DNA from: Paracoccaceae bacterium
GTDB taxonomy: Bacteria > Pseudomonadota > Alphaproteobacteria > Rhodobacterales > Rhodobacteraceae
Length of the DNA stretch: 64,000 bases
Reading direction: 5' to 3'
Assembly (NCBI GenBank): GCA_026989055.1
Contig: JALSKC010000061.1
Coordinates: forward strand, 1 to 64,000
The notes beneath the pieces were generated by a model. The model worked only from the letters and a program-made list of their open reading frames with translations, had not been told where the DNA came from and ran no database searches. Of this stretch, positions 44,344 to 53,254 are shown piece by piece. A program made the position numbers and the translations under genes. Within the stretch, counting starts at the first letter, position 1. Each line of letters opens with the position of its first letter.

Positions 44344-45312
44344 ATGACCGAGACACCGCAGATGCCAGAACCCGGGGGGCGCGTTGCCGATGCCCCGAAG
44401 GGCAACTGGGTGGACAGGCTGGCGCCCGTCCGGGCCCGTCCCTACCTGCGCCTGTCGCGCGCCGACCGGCCGATCGGCACCTGGCTGCTGCTGATTCCGT
44501 GCTGGTGGGGGGCGCTTCTGGCCGCGGCGCATCAGGGCGGATTCGGCCTGCGCGAGGCCTGGGTCATGCTCGGCTGTGCCATCGGCGCCTTTCTCATGCG
44601 CGGGGCCGGCTGCACCTGGAACGACATCGCCGACCGCGACTTCGACGCACAGGTGGCACGCACCCGCTCGCGCCCGCTGCCCTCGGGGCAGATCAGCACC
44701 CGCCAGGCCGCCATCTGGATGATTCTCCAGATGCTTCTGGCGCTGGCGATCCTGCTGACCTTCGATCGCCTTGCAGTCGCCCTCGGCGCCGCCTCGCTGC
44801 TGCTGGTGGCCATATATCCCTTCGCCAAGCGTTTCACCTGGTGGCCGCAGCTCTTTCTCGGCCTGGCCTTCAACTGGGGGGCGCTTCTGGCCTGGGCGGC
44901 GGTTGCCGGAACCCTGCACCCTGCGGCGCTGGCGCTTTACGGAGCCGGTATCGCCTGGACGCTGTTCTACGACACCATCTACGCCCATCAGGACAAGGAG
45001 GACGACGCGCTGATCGGCGTGAAATCGACAGCCCGGCTGTTCGGCTCCGCCACCCGCCGCTGGCTGCGCCGGTTCCTGTTCGCGGCGGTGACGCTGATGG
45101 CCCTGGCCGTCATCCTCGCCCTGGTTCCGGGCAGCAGCCTGACGGCACTGGCCGTGGCCCTGGGCGGAGTCTGGGCCTTCGGCTGGCACCTGGCGTGGCA
45201 GAACACCCGGCTGGACATCGACGACCCGGAAACCTGCCTGCGGCTGTTCCGCGCCAACCGCGACGCCGGGCTGATCCCCGCGCTGTTTTTCGCCGCCGCA
45301 TCCTGGCTATGA
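44344..45312 (+). CDS. ubiA: 4-Hydroxybenzoate polyprenyltransferase
   Basis: 322-aa membrane prenyltransferase with about eight TM helices. Both Asp-rich motifs are seen: NDIADRDFD and DTIYAHQDKEDD. It attaches the polyprenyl tail to 4-hydroxybenzoate in ubiquinone synthesis. It opens with a soluble Pro-rich stretch of about 30 residues. It is followed closely by an OmpA-family gene. Confidence 0.94.
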   Translation: MTETPQMPEPGGRVADAPKGNWVDRLAPVRARPYLRLSRADRPIGTWLLLIPCWWGALLAAAHQGGFGLREAWVMLGCAIGAFLMRGAGCTWNDIADRDFDAQVARTRSRPLPSGQISTRQAAIWMILQMLLALAILLTFDRLAVALGAASLLLVAIYPFAKRFTWWPQLFLGLAFNWGALLAWAAVAGTLHPAALALYGAGIAWTLFYDTIYAHQDKEDDALIGVKSTARLFGSATRRWLRRFLFAAVTLMALAVILALVPGSSLTALAVALGGVWAFGWHLAWQNTRLDIDDPETCLRLFRANRDAGLIPALFFAAASWL

Positions 45313-45375
45313 TTGCGGCCGAGGCGGCGAATGCCTAGAAACGGCCGAGCCGCAGATTCTCGACCGGAAACGCCG

Positions 45376-47361
45376 ATGCGCCCTGCCCAGTTCATGCCCG
45401 CGATCGTCGCCCTGGTCCTGGCCGGGCTTCTCGCGCTGCTGGGCGCGCTGATCGCGGCCGACGCGATCGAGGAACGCTCCCGCGCCGATGTCGCCAGGAT
45501 CCTCGAACTGAACGGCCACGACTGGGCCGAGGTCACCGCCGACGGGCTGCAGGTCGTCCTGTCCGGCACGGCTCCCGACGAAGCCACCCGCTTCGACGCG
45601 CTCAAGGCGGCCGGCACGGTGATCGACACCGCCCGGATCATCGACCGCATGGATGTCACCGACCCGGATGCTCTGGAGCCGCCCCGCTACTCGATCGAGA
45701 TCCTGCGCAATGACGCCGGCATTTCCCTGGTCGGGCTGGTGCCCGGAGCGGAACGGCGCGCGGAACTGCTCGAAGCCGTCCGGGCCGTTGCCGAGGACGC
45801 TCCGGTGACCGACCTGCTGAATGTCGCCGCCGCCCCCCCGCCGGAGGGCTGGGGCCCGGCGCTGGCCTACGGGCTGGAAGCGCTGAGCCTGCTGCCGCGG
45901 GCCAAGATCTCGATCGCGGCCGACGCGATCGCGATCAAGGCGATCAGCGACAGCCCCGAAGAACGGCAGCGGCTGCAGACCCTGCTCCGGCGCCGGGCCC
46001 CGGCCGGGATTCCGCTGCACCTGGAGATCAGCGCGCCGCGGCCGGTGATATCCCCCTATACCCTGCGTTTCATCATCGACGGGAACGGCGCCCGTTTCGA
46101 TGCCTGCTCCACCTTCACCGCCGAGGGGCGCCGCAGGATCCTCGCCGCTGCGCGCGCGGCCGGGCTTCGCGGCGCGGCCGACTGCACGATCGGCCTCGGC
46201 ATGCCCAGCCCCGCCTGGGACGATGCGGTTGTCAGCGCGATTGCCCGGCTGGCAGAGCTGGGCGGGGGATCGGTCACCTTCAGCGACGCCGACATGACCC
46301 TGATCGCCCCGCCCGGCACGGCGCAAGGCTATTTCGATCGGGTGGTCGGAGACCTGAAGGCCGAACTGCCGGAAGCGTTCTCCCTGCATGCGCTTCTGCC
46401 CGCGCCCCCCGCCCCCGAGGGTTCCGACAAGGCCGCGGGGCCGCCCGAATTCACCGCCACCCTCAGCCCCGAAGGCGATGTCCGCCTCCACGGCCCGATT
46501 CCGGATGCACGCATCCGCACCGCTACCGAAAGCTTCGCCCGCGCCCGCTTCGGCAGCAAGGCGGTGCGCAGCGCCCTGCGAATCGACGAGGGGCTGCCGC
46601 ACGGCTGGACGCCCCGGGTGCTCGCCGCGCTGGAAGCCCTCGCACGGCTGAACAGCGGCTCGGTGGTGATGCAGCCCGGCATCGTCAGGATCCGCGGCCG
46701 CACCGGAGATCCCGACGCGCGGGCCGAGATCGCCCGCATACTTTCGGAAAAGCTGGGCGACTCCGAGGATTTCCGCATTTCCGTCACCTACGAGGAACGG
46801 CTCGACCCGCAGAAGGACATCCCCACCCCCGAGGAGTGCGTGGCCCGGATCAACCGGATTCTGGAGGTGCAGCAGATCACCTTTGCCCCCGGCTCGGCAG
46901 AGATCGACGAGGTTGCCCGGGCTTCGCTCGACAATATCGCCGAAGTCATGAAGCAGTGCCTGGATGTCCCGATGGAGGTGGGCGGCCACACCGACAGCCA
47001 GGGCCGCGAGGAGATGAACCTCGCGCTCAGCCAGGCCAGGGCCGAAGCGGTCATCAACGCGCTGCTCGCCCGCCGGGTGCTGACATCCGGCCTCACGGCG
47101 AAAGGCTATGGCGAAACCAGGCCGATCGCCGACAATTCCACCGAAGAGGGGCGCACGGCCAACCGGCGTATCGAATTCCGGCTGATCGAGGCCGGGCAGG
47201 AAACACGGGAAGCGGCGGGTGCCGGACCCGAAGCGGCCGGGACGCCCGACTCGGCGGCAACCTCGACGGCAACGGAGGCGGAGAGGACCGCGACCGACGG
47301 CACCGAGGCGCCCCACCCGCATCCGCAGCCGCAACCGGAGAACCACGATGAACAGAACTGA
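45376..47361 (+). CDS. OmpA-family peptidoglycan-binding protein with N-terminal anchor
   Basis: 661-aa protein. One N-terminal TM/signal helix (about 8-30, FMPAIVALVLAGLLALLGAL) is followed by several BON-like or SHSP-like alpha/beta repeats (LNGHDWAEVTADGLQVVLSG and SIEILRNDAGISLVGLV). The C-terminal OmpA-like domain (QQITFAPGSAEIDE, then GHTDSQGREEMNLALSQARA) binds peptidoglycan. A His/Pro/Gln-rich tail ends the chain. It is periplasmic, anchored at the inner membrane. The ATG at 45376 is chosen because it places the hydrophobic helix at the N-terminus. It overlaps a 108-aa coiled-coil protein by 14 bp, suggesting the two act together. Confidence 0.82.
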   Translation: MRPAQFMPAIVALVLAGLLALLGALIAADAIEERSRADVARILELNGHDWAEVTADGLQVVLSGTAPDEATRFDALKAAGTVIDTARIIDRMDVTDPDALEPPRYSIEILRNDAGISLVGLVPGAERRAELLEAVRAVAEDAPVTDLLNVAAAPPPEGWGPALAYGLEALSLLPRAKISIAADAIAIKAISDSPEERQRLQTLLRRRAPAGIPLHLEISAPRPVISPYTLRFIIDGNGARFDACSTFTAEGRRRILAAARAAGLRGAADCTIGLGMPSPAWDDAVVSAIARLAELGGGSVTFSDADMTLIAPPGTAQGYFDRVVGDLKAELPEAFSLHALLPAPPAPEGSDKAAGPPEFTATLSPEGDVRLHGPIPDARIRTATESFARARFGSKAVRSALRIDEGLPHGWTPRVLAALEALARLNSGSVVMQPGIVRIRGRTGDPDARAEIARILSEKLGDSEDFRISVTYEERLDPQKDIPTPEECVARINRILEVQQITFAPGSAEIDEVARASLDNIAEVMKQCLDVPMEVGGHTDSQGREEMNLALSQARAEAVINALLARRVLTSGLTAKGYGETRPIADNSTEEGRTANRRIEFRLIEAGQETREAAGAGPEAAGTPDSAATSTATEAERTATDGTEAPHPHPQPQPENHDEQN

Positions 47362-47674
47362 GCTCGTAATCGCTACCGCCATCGTGCTGTTCACGGCCTT
47401 CCTCGCCGGGTGGTTCGCCCATTGGCTGGCGGGCCGCTTCATGCGGGTCGGACAGACCGACATGAACGAGCTGGACCGGATGGCCCAGCAGCTGCACGAA
47501 GCCGAGGAGCAGCGCGATCAGGCGGTATCCTACTTCCGCCAGCGCGAGGCGGAGCTCGCCAACAAGCTTGCCCAGATGGAAGCCGAACTGTGCGCGGCGA
47601 TGGACGGGCTGCGCGAGGCGCGCCGCGAAACCGAGGAACTGCGCAGCCTTCACGGCGGAACCGGCGAATCCTGA
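47348..47674 (+). CDS. Membrane-anchored coiled-coil protein, partner of OmpA-family gene
   Basis: 108-aa protein with one N-terminal TM helix (LVIATAIVLFTAFLAGWFAH) and a predicted coiled coil over most of the rest (MNELDRMAQQLHEAEEQRDQ and LANKLAQMEAEL). It overlaps the OmpA-family gene by 14 bp, so the two are coupled. It is probably an inner-membrane scaffold. It is convergent with moaE, 5 bp away. Function unknown. Confidence 0.75.
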   Translation: MNRTELVIATAIVLFTAFLAGWFAHWLAGRFMRVGQTDMNELDRMAQQLHEAEEQRDQAVSYFRQREAELANKLAQMEAELCAAMDGLREARRETEELRSLHGGTGES

Positions 47675-47678
47675 GCGC

Positions 47679-48248
47679 TCACCAGCGCTTCAGCGCATCC
47701 TCGTCGGCATCCCGCGCCTCGACCCAGCGCGCCCCTTCGGCGGCAACCTCCTTCTTCCAGAAGGGGGCGCGGGATTTCAGATAATCCATCAGGAACTGCG
47801 CCGCCTCGAAAGCGGCCACCCGGTGCGGCGCGGCGGTAGCCACCATCATGATCCGTTCGCCCGGCTTCAGCCGGCCGTAGCGGTGGATGACGCGACAGGC
47901 TCCGAGCCGCCAGCGCCCGACGGCCTCGGCAACCATCGCCTCGATCGCCGGAGCCGTCATCGCCGGGTAATGCTCGATTTCCATGTAGTGCAGGGTGCCG
48001 GGCAAATCCCGCACCACCCCGGTGAAGCTGACCACGGCACCGATATCGGTTGCCCCGCGCGCAAGCATGTCGAGTTCCCGGCCCGGATCGAAATCCTCAC
48101 GCTGAACCCTGACTCTCTCCCCGGCCCCCTGTTCTTCACGGCCCCTGTTCTTCACGGCCTCCTGCATCCCGGCCCCCTGTTCTTCACGGCCTCCTGCAGC
48201 CCGGCCCCACCATCGCGGACCCCGGCCGCATGTTTCCCGGCGCCTCAT
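47679..48248 (-). CDS. moaE: Molybdopterin synthase catalytic subunit, extended N-terminus
   Basis: 189-aa MoaE. From VRVQREDFDPG on it matches the usual 145-150-aa protein: GAVVSFTGVVRD, HYMEIEHYPAM, HRYGRLKPGE and the catalytic Lys in KSRAPFWKKE (about 158-167). The first 45 or so residues are Arg/Gly/Glu-rich and encoded by 16/32-bp tandem repeats. No ATG or GTG sits immediately before VRVQRE. The best start is the ATG overlapping the moaD stop (ATGA at 48245-48248); an internal ATG at 48167 or GTG at 48155 would give a shorter extension. It transfers sulfur to precursor Z with MoaD. Confidence 0.85.
   Translation of the reverse strand: MRRRETCGRGPRWWGRAAGGREEQGAGMQEAVKNRGREEQGAGERVRVQREDFDPGRELDMLARGATDIGAVVSFTGVVRDLPGTLHYMEIEHYPAMTAPAIEAMVAEAVGRWRLGACRVIHRYGRLKPGERIMMVATAAPHRVAAFEAAQFLMDYLKSRAPFWKKEVAAEGARWVEARDADEDALKRW
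48121..48208. repeat. 16/32-bp tandem repeat in the moaE 5' region
   Basis: CCTGTTCTTCACGGC occurs three times at 48128-48142, 48144-48158 and 48176-48190. A larger 32-bp unit (48144-48175 and 48176-48207) repeats with one mismatch. Because 16 and 32 are not multiples of three, the copies are read in different frames (REEQ in one, VKNR in another). Confidence 0.9.
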
Positions 48249-48493
48249 CCCCCGGTCATCGGCGGAAAGAAGGCCACCTCGCGCGCACCCGCAAGGGAGG
48301 CATCGAAGCCTGTCAGCTCCTGGTCCACCGCAACCCGCAACGCGGACAGGTCGGAGAAGGCCAGCGCGTAGCGCTCCTCGCGAGCCTTCAACTCCTCGAC
48401 AAGCTCGGCCACGGTCCGCGCCGTTGTCTCGACACGCTCGCGCGGCAGGCCGATCCGCTCGCGCACCCAGGCGAAATAGACGACTTCTATCAT
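48245..48493 (-). CDS. moaD: Molybdopterin synthase sulfur-carrier subunit
   Basis: 82-aa ubiquitin-like protein ending in GG (PPMTGG), which is thiocarboxylated to carry sulfur for MoaE. It has IEVVYFAWVRERIGLP at the N-terminus and VAVDQEL in the middle. It overlaps pgsA upstream by 4 bp and moaE downstream by 4 bp. MoaD is activated by a MoeB-type E1 enzyme. The ThiF-like gene at 57.9 kb is a distant relative of MoeB, but context does not link them. Confidence 0.95.
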   Translation of the reverse strand: MIEVVYFAWVRERIGLPRERVETTARTVAELVEELKAREERYALAFSDLSALRVAVDQELTGFDASLAGAREVAFFPPMTGG

Positions 48494-49149
48494 GTCTCGT
48501 CCCTCAGGAATGGCAGCGATTTCCGTAAATAGTCAAGCCCGGTCAGCAGTGTCAGCACGGCCGCGCCCCACAGCAGGACGACCCCGCCCCACCAGGCCCA
48601 GGCCGCGCCGGCCGCCTTCCAGCGCAGCCCGAAGACATCTTCTTCCCGCCCGGCCATGATCTCGCGCAGCAGCGCCTCGTCCATGCCGTAGCTCTGCATC
48701 ACGAAGAAATGCTCGAACAGACCCTGGGAAAACAGCACCGCCAGCGCCAGCATCTGCGCCGTGGTCTTCCACTTCGCCAGCCGGGTCACCTTCAGCCTTC
48801 CCGCCGCCGCGCCCAGATACTCCCTCAGGCCGGAAACGAAAACCTCGCGAAACAGGATGATCGTCGCCGGAAGCAGGATCCAGGGGTTCATCCCCGAAAA
48901 CCCCGTCACCACCAGAAGCGCGATCACCACCATGGCCTTGTCGGCGATCGGGTCCAGCATCGCGCCGAACCGGCTTTCCTGCTGCCACAGGCGGGCGAGA
49001 TAGCCGTCGAACCAGTCGGTGACGGCCGCCAGCACGAACAGGACAAGCGCAAACCAGTCTGCCCAGGGCCGCGTGAAATACAGGAACATGATGGCGATAC
49101 CGGGGGCCGCCAGCAGGCGCAGGATGGTCAGGATGTTCGGTATCGTCAT
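48490..49149 (-). CDS. pgsA: CDP-diacylglycerol-glycerol-3-phosphate 3-phosphatidyltransferase
   Basis: 219-aa membrane protein with the CDP-alcohol phosphatidyltransferase signature spread over DWFDGYLAR, then G, then MLDPIADK. It makes phosphatidylglycerol phosphate. The start MTIPNILTILRLL at 49149 is preferred; an ATG two codons earlier (49155) is equally open. It heads pgsA-moaD-moaE after uvrC. Confidence 0.94.
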   Translation of the reverse strand: MTIPNILTILRLLAAPGIAIMFLYFTRPWADWFALVLFVLAAVTDWFDGYLARLWQQESRFGAMLDPIADKAMVVIALLVVTGFSGMNPWILLPATIILFREVFVSGLREYLGAAAGRLKVTRLAKWKTTAQMLALAVLFSQGLFEHFFVMQSYGMDEALLREIMAGREEDVFGLRWKAAGAAWAWWGGVVLLWGAAVLTLLTGLDYLRKSLPFLRDET

Positions 49150-49252
49150 GCGCATGAGCGCTTGGTAACGGTTTCCGCCGGGCAGGAAAAGCCGCAGCTT
49201 GCCGCCGGATGGCGGACCGGGCGCGCCGGCCCCGCCCCTTCGCCTTCTGCGC

Positions 49253-51109
49253 TCAGCCTTTTTCGCGAAAATGATGATAGATCGTTTCCGCCACCCGGTC
49301 CGAGATTCCGGCCACTGCCTTCAGATCGGCGAGCCCGGCGCGGCTGACCGCCCGGGCGCTGCCGAAATGGGCCAGAAGCGCCCGCTTCCGGGCGAGGCCC
49401 ACACCGGGGATCTCGTCCAGCCGGGTAGCCCCGATGGCCCGGGCGCGGCGGGCCCGGTGCGCCCCGAGCGCAAACCGATGCGCCTCGTCGCGCAGACGCT
49501 GCACGAAATAGAGCACCGGATCGTCATGTGCCAGGGCAAGGGGGCGGGCGCCGGGGCGGTGGAACTCTTCCCGACCCGCATTCCGCGCCGCCCCCTTGGC
49601 CACCCCGATGACGGGAATGTCGGACACCCCCTCCCCGGCCAGCACTTCGACAACGGCCGAAACCTGCCCCGCGCCGCCATCGATCAGCAGCAGGTCCGGC
49701 CAGGTGTCGGAACGCCGCTTCGGATCCTCCCCGCGCAACCTCCGGAAGCGCCGGCGCAGCACCTCCTTCATCATCGCGAAATCGTCGCCGGGCGTCAGAT
49801 CCGCATCGCGGATGTTGAACTTCCGATACTGGCTCCTGACAAAGCCCTCCGGGCCGGCCACGATCATCGCCCCGACCGCATGCGCGCCCTGGATGTGCGA
49901 ATTGTCATAGACCTCGATCCGCCGCGGCGGGGCATCCAGGCCGAACGCCTCGGCCAGGCCGGCCAGCAGCTTCGCCTGGGCGGCCCCTTCAGACAGCCGG
50001 CGCGCCAGGCTTTCACGCGCGTTGCGCAATGCCCCGGCAACGAGATCCGCCTTTTCGCCCCGCTGCGGCACGAGCAGACGCACCCGGCGCCCTGCCCTGT
50101 CGCTCAGGGTCTGCTCCATCAGCGCGCGATCCTCGATCCCATGACTCAGCAGAATGACCGCGGGCGGATCGTGCCGGGTGTAGAACTGGCCGACGAATCC
50201 GCGCAGCACCTCTGCCTCCCCGGCGCCGGACCCGGTGCGCGGGTAATGGTCCCGGTTGCCCCAGTTCTGATGCCCCCGGATAAAGAACACCTGCACGCAG
50301 GCCTGCCCGCCTTCCATGTGCAGCGCGATCACATCCGCATCGCGCACCGCGCGCGGATTGACGCCCTGCACCTGCTGCACCTCGGTCAGGGCGCGGATCC
50401 GGTCGCGCAGGGCCGCGGCGCGCTCGAATTCCAGCGCCGCGCTGGCAGCCTCCATCTGGCGGGCGAGATCTTCCTGGATCCGGGTGCTGCGCCCCTGCAG
50501 GAAGCGCTCCGCGTCAGCCACCAGCGCGGCGTAGTCCTGCCGCGATATCCTGCCCACGCAGGGGGCCGAGCAGCGCCGGATCTGGTAGAGCAGACAGGGG
50601 CGGGTGCGCCCCTCGAATACCGCATCCGAACAGTCCCGCAGCAGAAAGACCTTCTGCAGCTGGTTCAGCGTCCGGTTCACCGCCCCGGCACTGGCGAAGG
50701 GGCCGTAATAGTTCCCCGGTTCGCGCCGTGCTCCCCGATGTTTCCTGATCCGCGGAAACTCGTGCCCGGTGGAAACCAGGATGTTCGGGAAGCTCTTGTC
50801 GTCACGCAACTGGACATTGTATTTCGGCTTCAGCTGCTTGATCAGGTTCTGCTCCAGCAGCAACGCCTCTGCCTCGGTTTCCGTGGTCAGGAACATCATC
50901 GAGGCGGTTTCCGCGATCATGCGGGAAATCCGCGGGCCGTGCCCTCCCGGCTTGGCATAGCTGGCAACACGCTTCTTCAGGTTGCGCGCCTTGCCGACAT
51001 ACAGGACCGCCCCGCCGGCCGACAGCATCCGATAAACGCCCGGGGAGTTGCCGAGCGCATTCAGATAGCTCCTGATCCGCTCATGCCCGCTCTGCTGTCG
51101 TGCCGTCAT
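49253..51109 (-). CDS. uvrC: Excinuclease ABC subunit C
   Basis: 618-aa UvrC. The GIY-YIG domain is at the N-terminus ([20 protein letters not shown]), UvrB-binding UVR motif in the middle ([16 protein letters not shown]), RNase H-like endonuclease domain ([20 protein letters not shown] and [13 protein letters not shown]) and a C-terminal helix-hairpin-helix pair. It makes both incisions in nucleotide-excision repair. No LexA-type GTTC/GAAC pair was seen upstream. Confidence 0.96.
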   Translation of the reverse strand: MTARQQSGHERIRSYLNALGNSPGVYRMLSAGGAVLYVGKARNLKKRVASYAKPGGHGPRISRMIAETASMMFLTTETEAEALLLEQNLIKQLKPKYNVQLRDDKSFPNILVSTGHEFPRIRKHRGARREPGNYYGPFASAGAVNRTLNQLQKVFLLRDCSDAVFEGRTRPCLLYQIRRCSAPCVGRISRQDYAALVADAERFLQGRSTRIQEDLARQMEAASAALEFERAAALRDRIRALTEVQQVQGVNPRAVRDADVIALHMEGGQACVQVFFIRGHQNWGNRDHYPRTGSGAGEAEVLRGFVGQFYTRHDPPAVILLSHGIEDRALMEQTLSDRAGRRVRLLVPQRGEKADLVAGALRNARESLARRLSEGAAQAKLLAGLAEAFGLDAPPRRIEVYDNSHIQGAHAVGAMIVAGPEGFVRSQYRKFNIRDADLTPGDDFAMMKEVLRRRFRRLRGEDPKRRSDTWPDLLLIDGGAGQVSAVVEVLAGEGVSDIPVIGVAKGAARNAGREEFHRPGARPLALAHDDPVLYFVQRLRDEAHRFALGAHRARRARAIGATRLDEIPGVGLARKRALLAHFGSARAVSRAGLADLKAVAGISDRVAETIYHHFREKG

Positions 51110-51439
51110 CTGCCCTTACAGCCGCACAAGGAGCCCCGCCGATTCCCGGGCGCGCTGCACCCTAGCGCGCGCCGGCGCAAGTGGAAACATCTCCACCATG
51201 CCTGTGGACAACTCTGGTGACAACCCCGGGCCGTGACCGGCTTCTCGTTGATTTCATGCCGTTTCTCCGAATTGCCAAAATTTTAAGCATCTCTGCATGT
51301 GGTTGAAAATAAGGGGAAAAATATTGGCCTGCCTGCAAGCATGTGATTTCATTGCCAAAAAGGAACCCGTCCCGGCAAAAGCCGAGGCAGCGGTGCAAAA
51401 CTTCCGGACCGGAACCGCGCGCGACAGCGCCGAAACGGT
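51110..51439. other. 330-bp intergenic region with AT-rich repeats between SDR gene and uvrC
   Basis: No gene is supportable. From about 51240 to 51370 base composition drops sharply in GC. ATTGCCAAAA occurs at 51271-51280 and 51351-51360. TGATTTCAT followed by GCC or TGCC occurs at 51249 and 51344. GCATGTG occurs at 51295 and 51339. GTGGA/TCCAC arms (51181-51195) form a small hairpin. TGTGGACAA (51203-51211) differs at one position from a DnaA box. The stretch could hold promoters, an sRNA or a protein-binding array. Confidence 0.5.
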
Positions 51440-52225
51440 CTATTCCAGGCCCAGGACATCGGGCGTCTGCCAGCCCAGGTGCTGGCCGCCGTCTACACAG
51501 ATCAGCTGCCCCGTTACCGCTTTCGCGCCGATCAGATAAGCAAGCGCATCGGCCACATCCCCCGGGTCGGCGCCGCGGCCGAGCACCGTGCTGGTACGCT
51601 GCCGGGCGTAATTCTCCCGGCTCTGGTTGGCCCCGATCAGCGTCGGCCCCGGGCCGATCGCGTTCACCCGCACCCGGGCTCCGAGCGCCTGGGCCGCCGT
51701 GCGGGTGAAGGCCCACAGGCCCATCTTCGCGATCGTGTAGCTCATGAATTCCGGCGTCGGCTTGAGCACCCTCTGATCCAGCATGTTCACAACCATAGAT
51801 TGCGCAACCGGCTCGCTTCCGGCATCTTTCGCCGGCCCCGGAGCCTGGGCCGCGAAACGCTGGGTAAGCACGAAGGGCGCGCGCAGGTTCGACCCCAGAT
51901 GCCGTTCCCAGCTGTCCGCCGTGGCGCTTTCCAGATTGTCGTATTCGAAGATCGAGGCATTGTTGACAAGCAGGCTCAGCGGCCCGCCCAGCGCCTCTGC
52001 CGCCCGCCCGACCAGGTTCTGCCGCTGCTCCTCGTCCAGCAGATCCGCCTGCAGGGCCTCGGCCCGTCCACCGCCGGCGCGGATCCGCTCCGCCACCTCC
52101 CGGGCCCCGTCGGCCGAGGTGGCATAATGCACCGCCACGTCAAAACCCATCTCTCCCAGCCGGAGCGCCATGGCCCGGCCAAGGCGCTTGCCGGCTCCGG
52201 TCACGAGCGCGCGCTTCACCTTCAT
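51440..52225 (-). CDS. SDR-family oxidoreductase, FolM/pteridine-reductase-like
   Basis: 261-aa short-chain dehydrogenase. The cofactor motif is VTGAGKRLGRAMA, then LLVNNASIF and the catalytic YTIAK (YxxxK). The KRLG variant of the glycine motif, where Arg favours NADPH, is typical of FolM and pteridine reductase (PTR1). That suggests dihydromonapterin or dihydrofolate reduction, which is inference. The ATG at 52223-52225 is preferred; an upstream ATG inside a tandem repeat would add seven residues. It is separated from uvrC by 330 bp. Confidence 0.82.
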   Translation of the reverse strand: MKVKRALVTGAGKRLGRAMALRLGEMGFDVAVHYATSADGAREVAERIRAGGGRAEALQADLLDEEQRQNLVGRAAEALGGPLSLLVNNASIFEYDNLESATADSWERHLGSNLRAPFVLTQRFAAQAPGPAKDAGSEPVAQSMVVNMLDQRVLKPTPEFMSYTIAKMGLWAFTRTAAQALGARVRVNAIGPGPTLIGANQSRENYARQRTSTVLGRGADPGDVADALAYLIGAKAVTGQLICVDGGQHLGWQTPDVLGLE

Positions 52226-52238
52226 TTCCGTTCCCGCT

Positions 52239-52280
52239 CCGTGCATCTTTCCCCGTGCATCTTCCTCCGTGCAACGCCCA
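52239..52280. repeat. 14-bp tandem repeat upstream of the SDR gene
   Basis: Three units begin CCGTGCATC, CCGTGCATC and CCGTGCAAC at 52239, 52253 and 52267 (14-bp period). They fill most of the gap between the SDR gene and the CaCA exchanger. Confidence 0.85.
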
Positions 52281-52294
52281 TCCGGAGAGGCCGG

Positions 52295-53248
52295 TCACGA
52301 CAGGATCGCCACCAGATACCCGGCATAAAGTGCCGCAAAGGCCGCACCCCACCAACGCGATATGTTGACACGCCAGAGCACGAAGGGCGCCAGCAGCAGC
52401 GACGCGCCGATCATCACCAGAAGATCGAACTGCAGCACATCGCGCGAAACCGGGATCGCGCCGAACAGGCTGGCCATGCCGACGATGCCCAGCAGGTTCG
52501 CCATGTTCGAGCCGAGCACATTGCCCAGCGCGACATCGGTCTGCCGGCGCAATGCCGCGGCAATGGTCGTTGCCAGCTCCGGCAGCGAGGTGCCGACGGC
52601 CACCAGCGTCAGCCCGATCACCGTTTCGCTGACCCGGTAAGTCCGGGCGATGGCGGTGGCGCTTTCCACGAGGATGTCCGCCCCGAGCGGCAACCCCACG
52701 ACCCCGAGCATCAGATAGGCCATGATCCGCCACCAGGGCGCACCCAGTTCGGCGCCCTCGACCTCGATCAGCGCCTCGCGCGTTGCCGCCTCGGCCCGGC
52801 GGTGGCGGCGGGCGGCGCGAGCGGCATGCAGCATGAAGGCGACATAGACGGCCAGCAGGAGCAGCCCCTGCCCCCAGGAGATCGGGCCCAGCCAGGCCAG
52901 GAGCGTGAAGGCGGCCGTTCCGGCAAGCATCTGATAATAGCTGGTACGCGTCTCGCAGTCGCGCATCGGCAGCCCGGCCAGCATCGCCGGCAGCCCGAGC
53001 ACCAGCAGCACATTCGCCGTGTTCGAGCCGACGACATTGCCCACGGCAATTCCCGGCGCATCCTCCAGAACCGCGCTGACGGCCACCAGAAGTTCCGGCG
53101 CCGAGGTGCCTACCGCAACGATGGTCAGGCTGACGATCAGCGCCGGCACCCCCAGCCGCAGGCTGACGTTGACGGCTCCGCGCACCAGCATGTCACCGGC
53201 CAGCACCAGAATGCCCAGCCCGAGGAGGGCAAGAAGGAAATCCACCAT
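52295..53248 (-). CDS. Calcium/cation:proton-sodium exchanger, CaCA family
   Basis: 317-aa membrane protein with about ten TM helices and two inverted alpha repeats. Repeat 1 is VGTSAPELLVA followed by GNVVGSNTANVLLVLG. Repeat 2 is VGTSLPELATT followed by GNVLGSNMANLLGIVG. It exchanges Ca2+ (or another cation) for Na+ or H+ across the inner membrane, like YrbG. Full length for the short bacterial form. It lies between a small zinc-ribbon gene and the SDR gene on the same strand. Confidence 0.92.
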   Translation of the reverse strand: MVDFLLALLGLGILVLAGDMLVRGAVNVSLRLGVPALIVSLTIVAVGTSAPELLVAVSAVLEDAPGIAVGNVVGSNTANVLLVLGLPAMLAGLPMRDCETRTSYYQMLAGTAAFTLLAWLGPISWGQGLLLLAVYVAFMLHAARAARRHRRAEAATREALIEVEGAELGAPWWRIMAYLMLGVVGLPLGADILVESATAIARTYRVSETVIGLTLVAVGTSLPELATTIAAALRRQTDVALGNVLGSNMANLLGIVGMASLFGAIPVSRDVLQFDLLVMIGASLLLAPFVLWRVNISRWWGAAFAALYAGYLVAILS

Positions 53249-53254
53249 CGGCCG

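Noticed and set aside
48155-48167. Internal ATG/GTG as the true moaE start
   Set aside because: They lie inside the repeat without a clear Shine-Dalgarno in their own right and would still leave an unusual extension. The moaD-coupled ATG is preferred, though not proven.
48121-48208. CRISPR-like array near moaE
   Set aside because: Only three short copies exist, with no unique spacers; it is a slippage-type tandem repeat.
51203-51211. TGTGGACAA as a DnaA box marking an origin
   Set aside because: It is a single imperfect copy, with no box cluster, no parAB, dnaA or hemE neighbour. One 9-mer with a mismatch is expected by chance.
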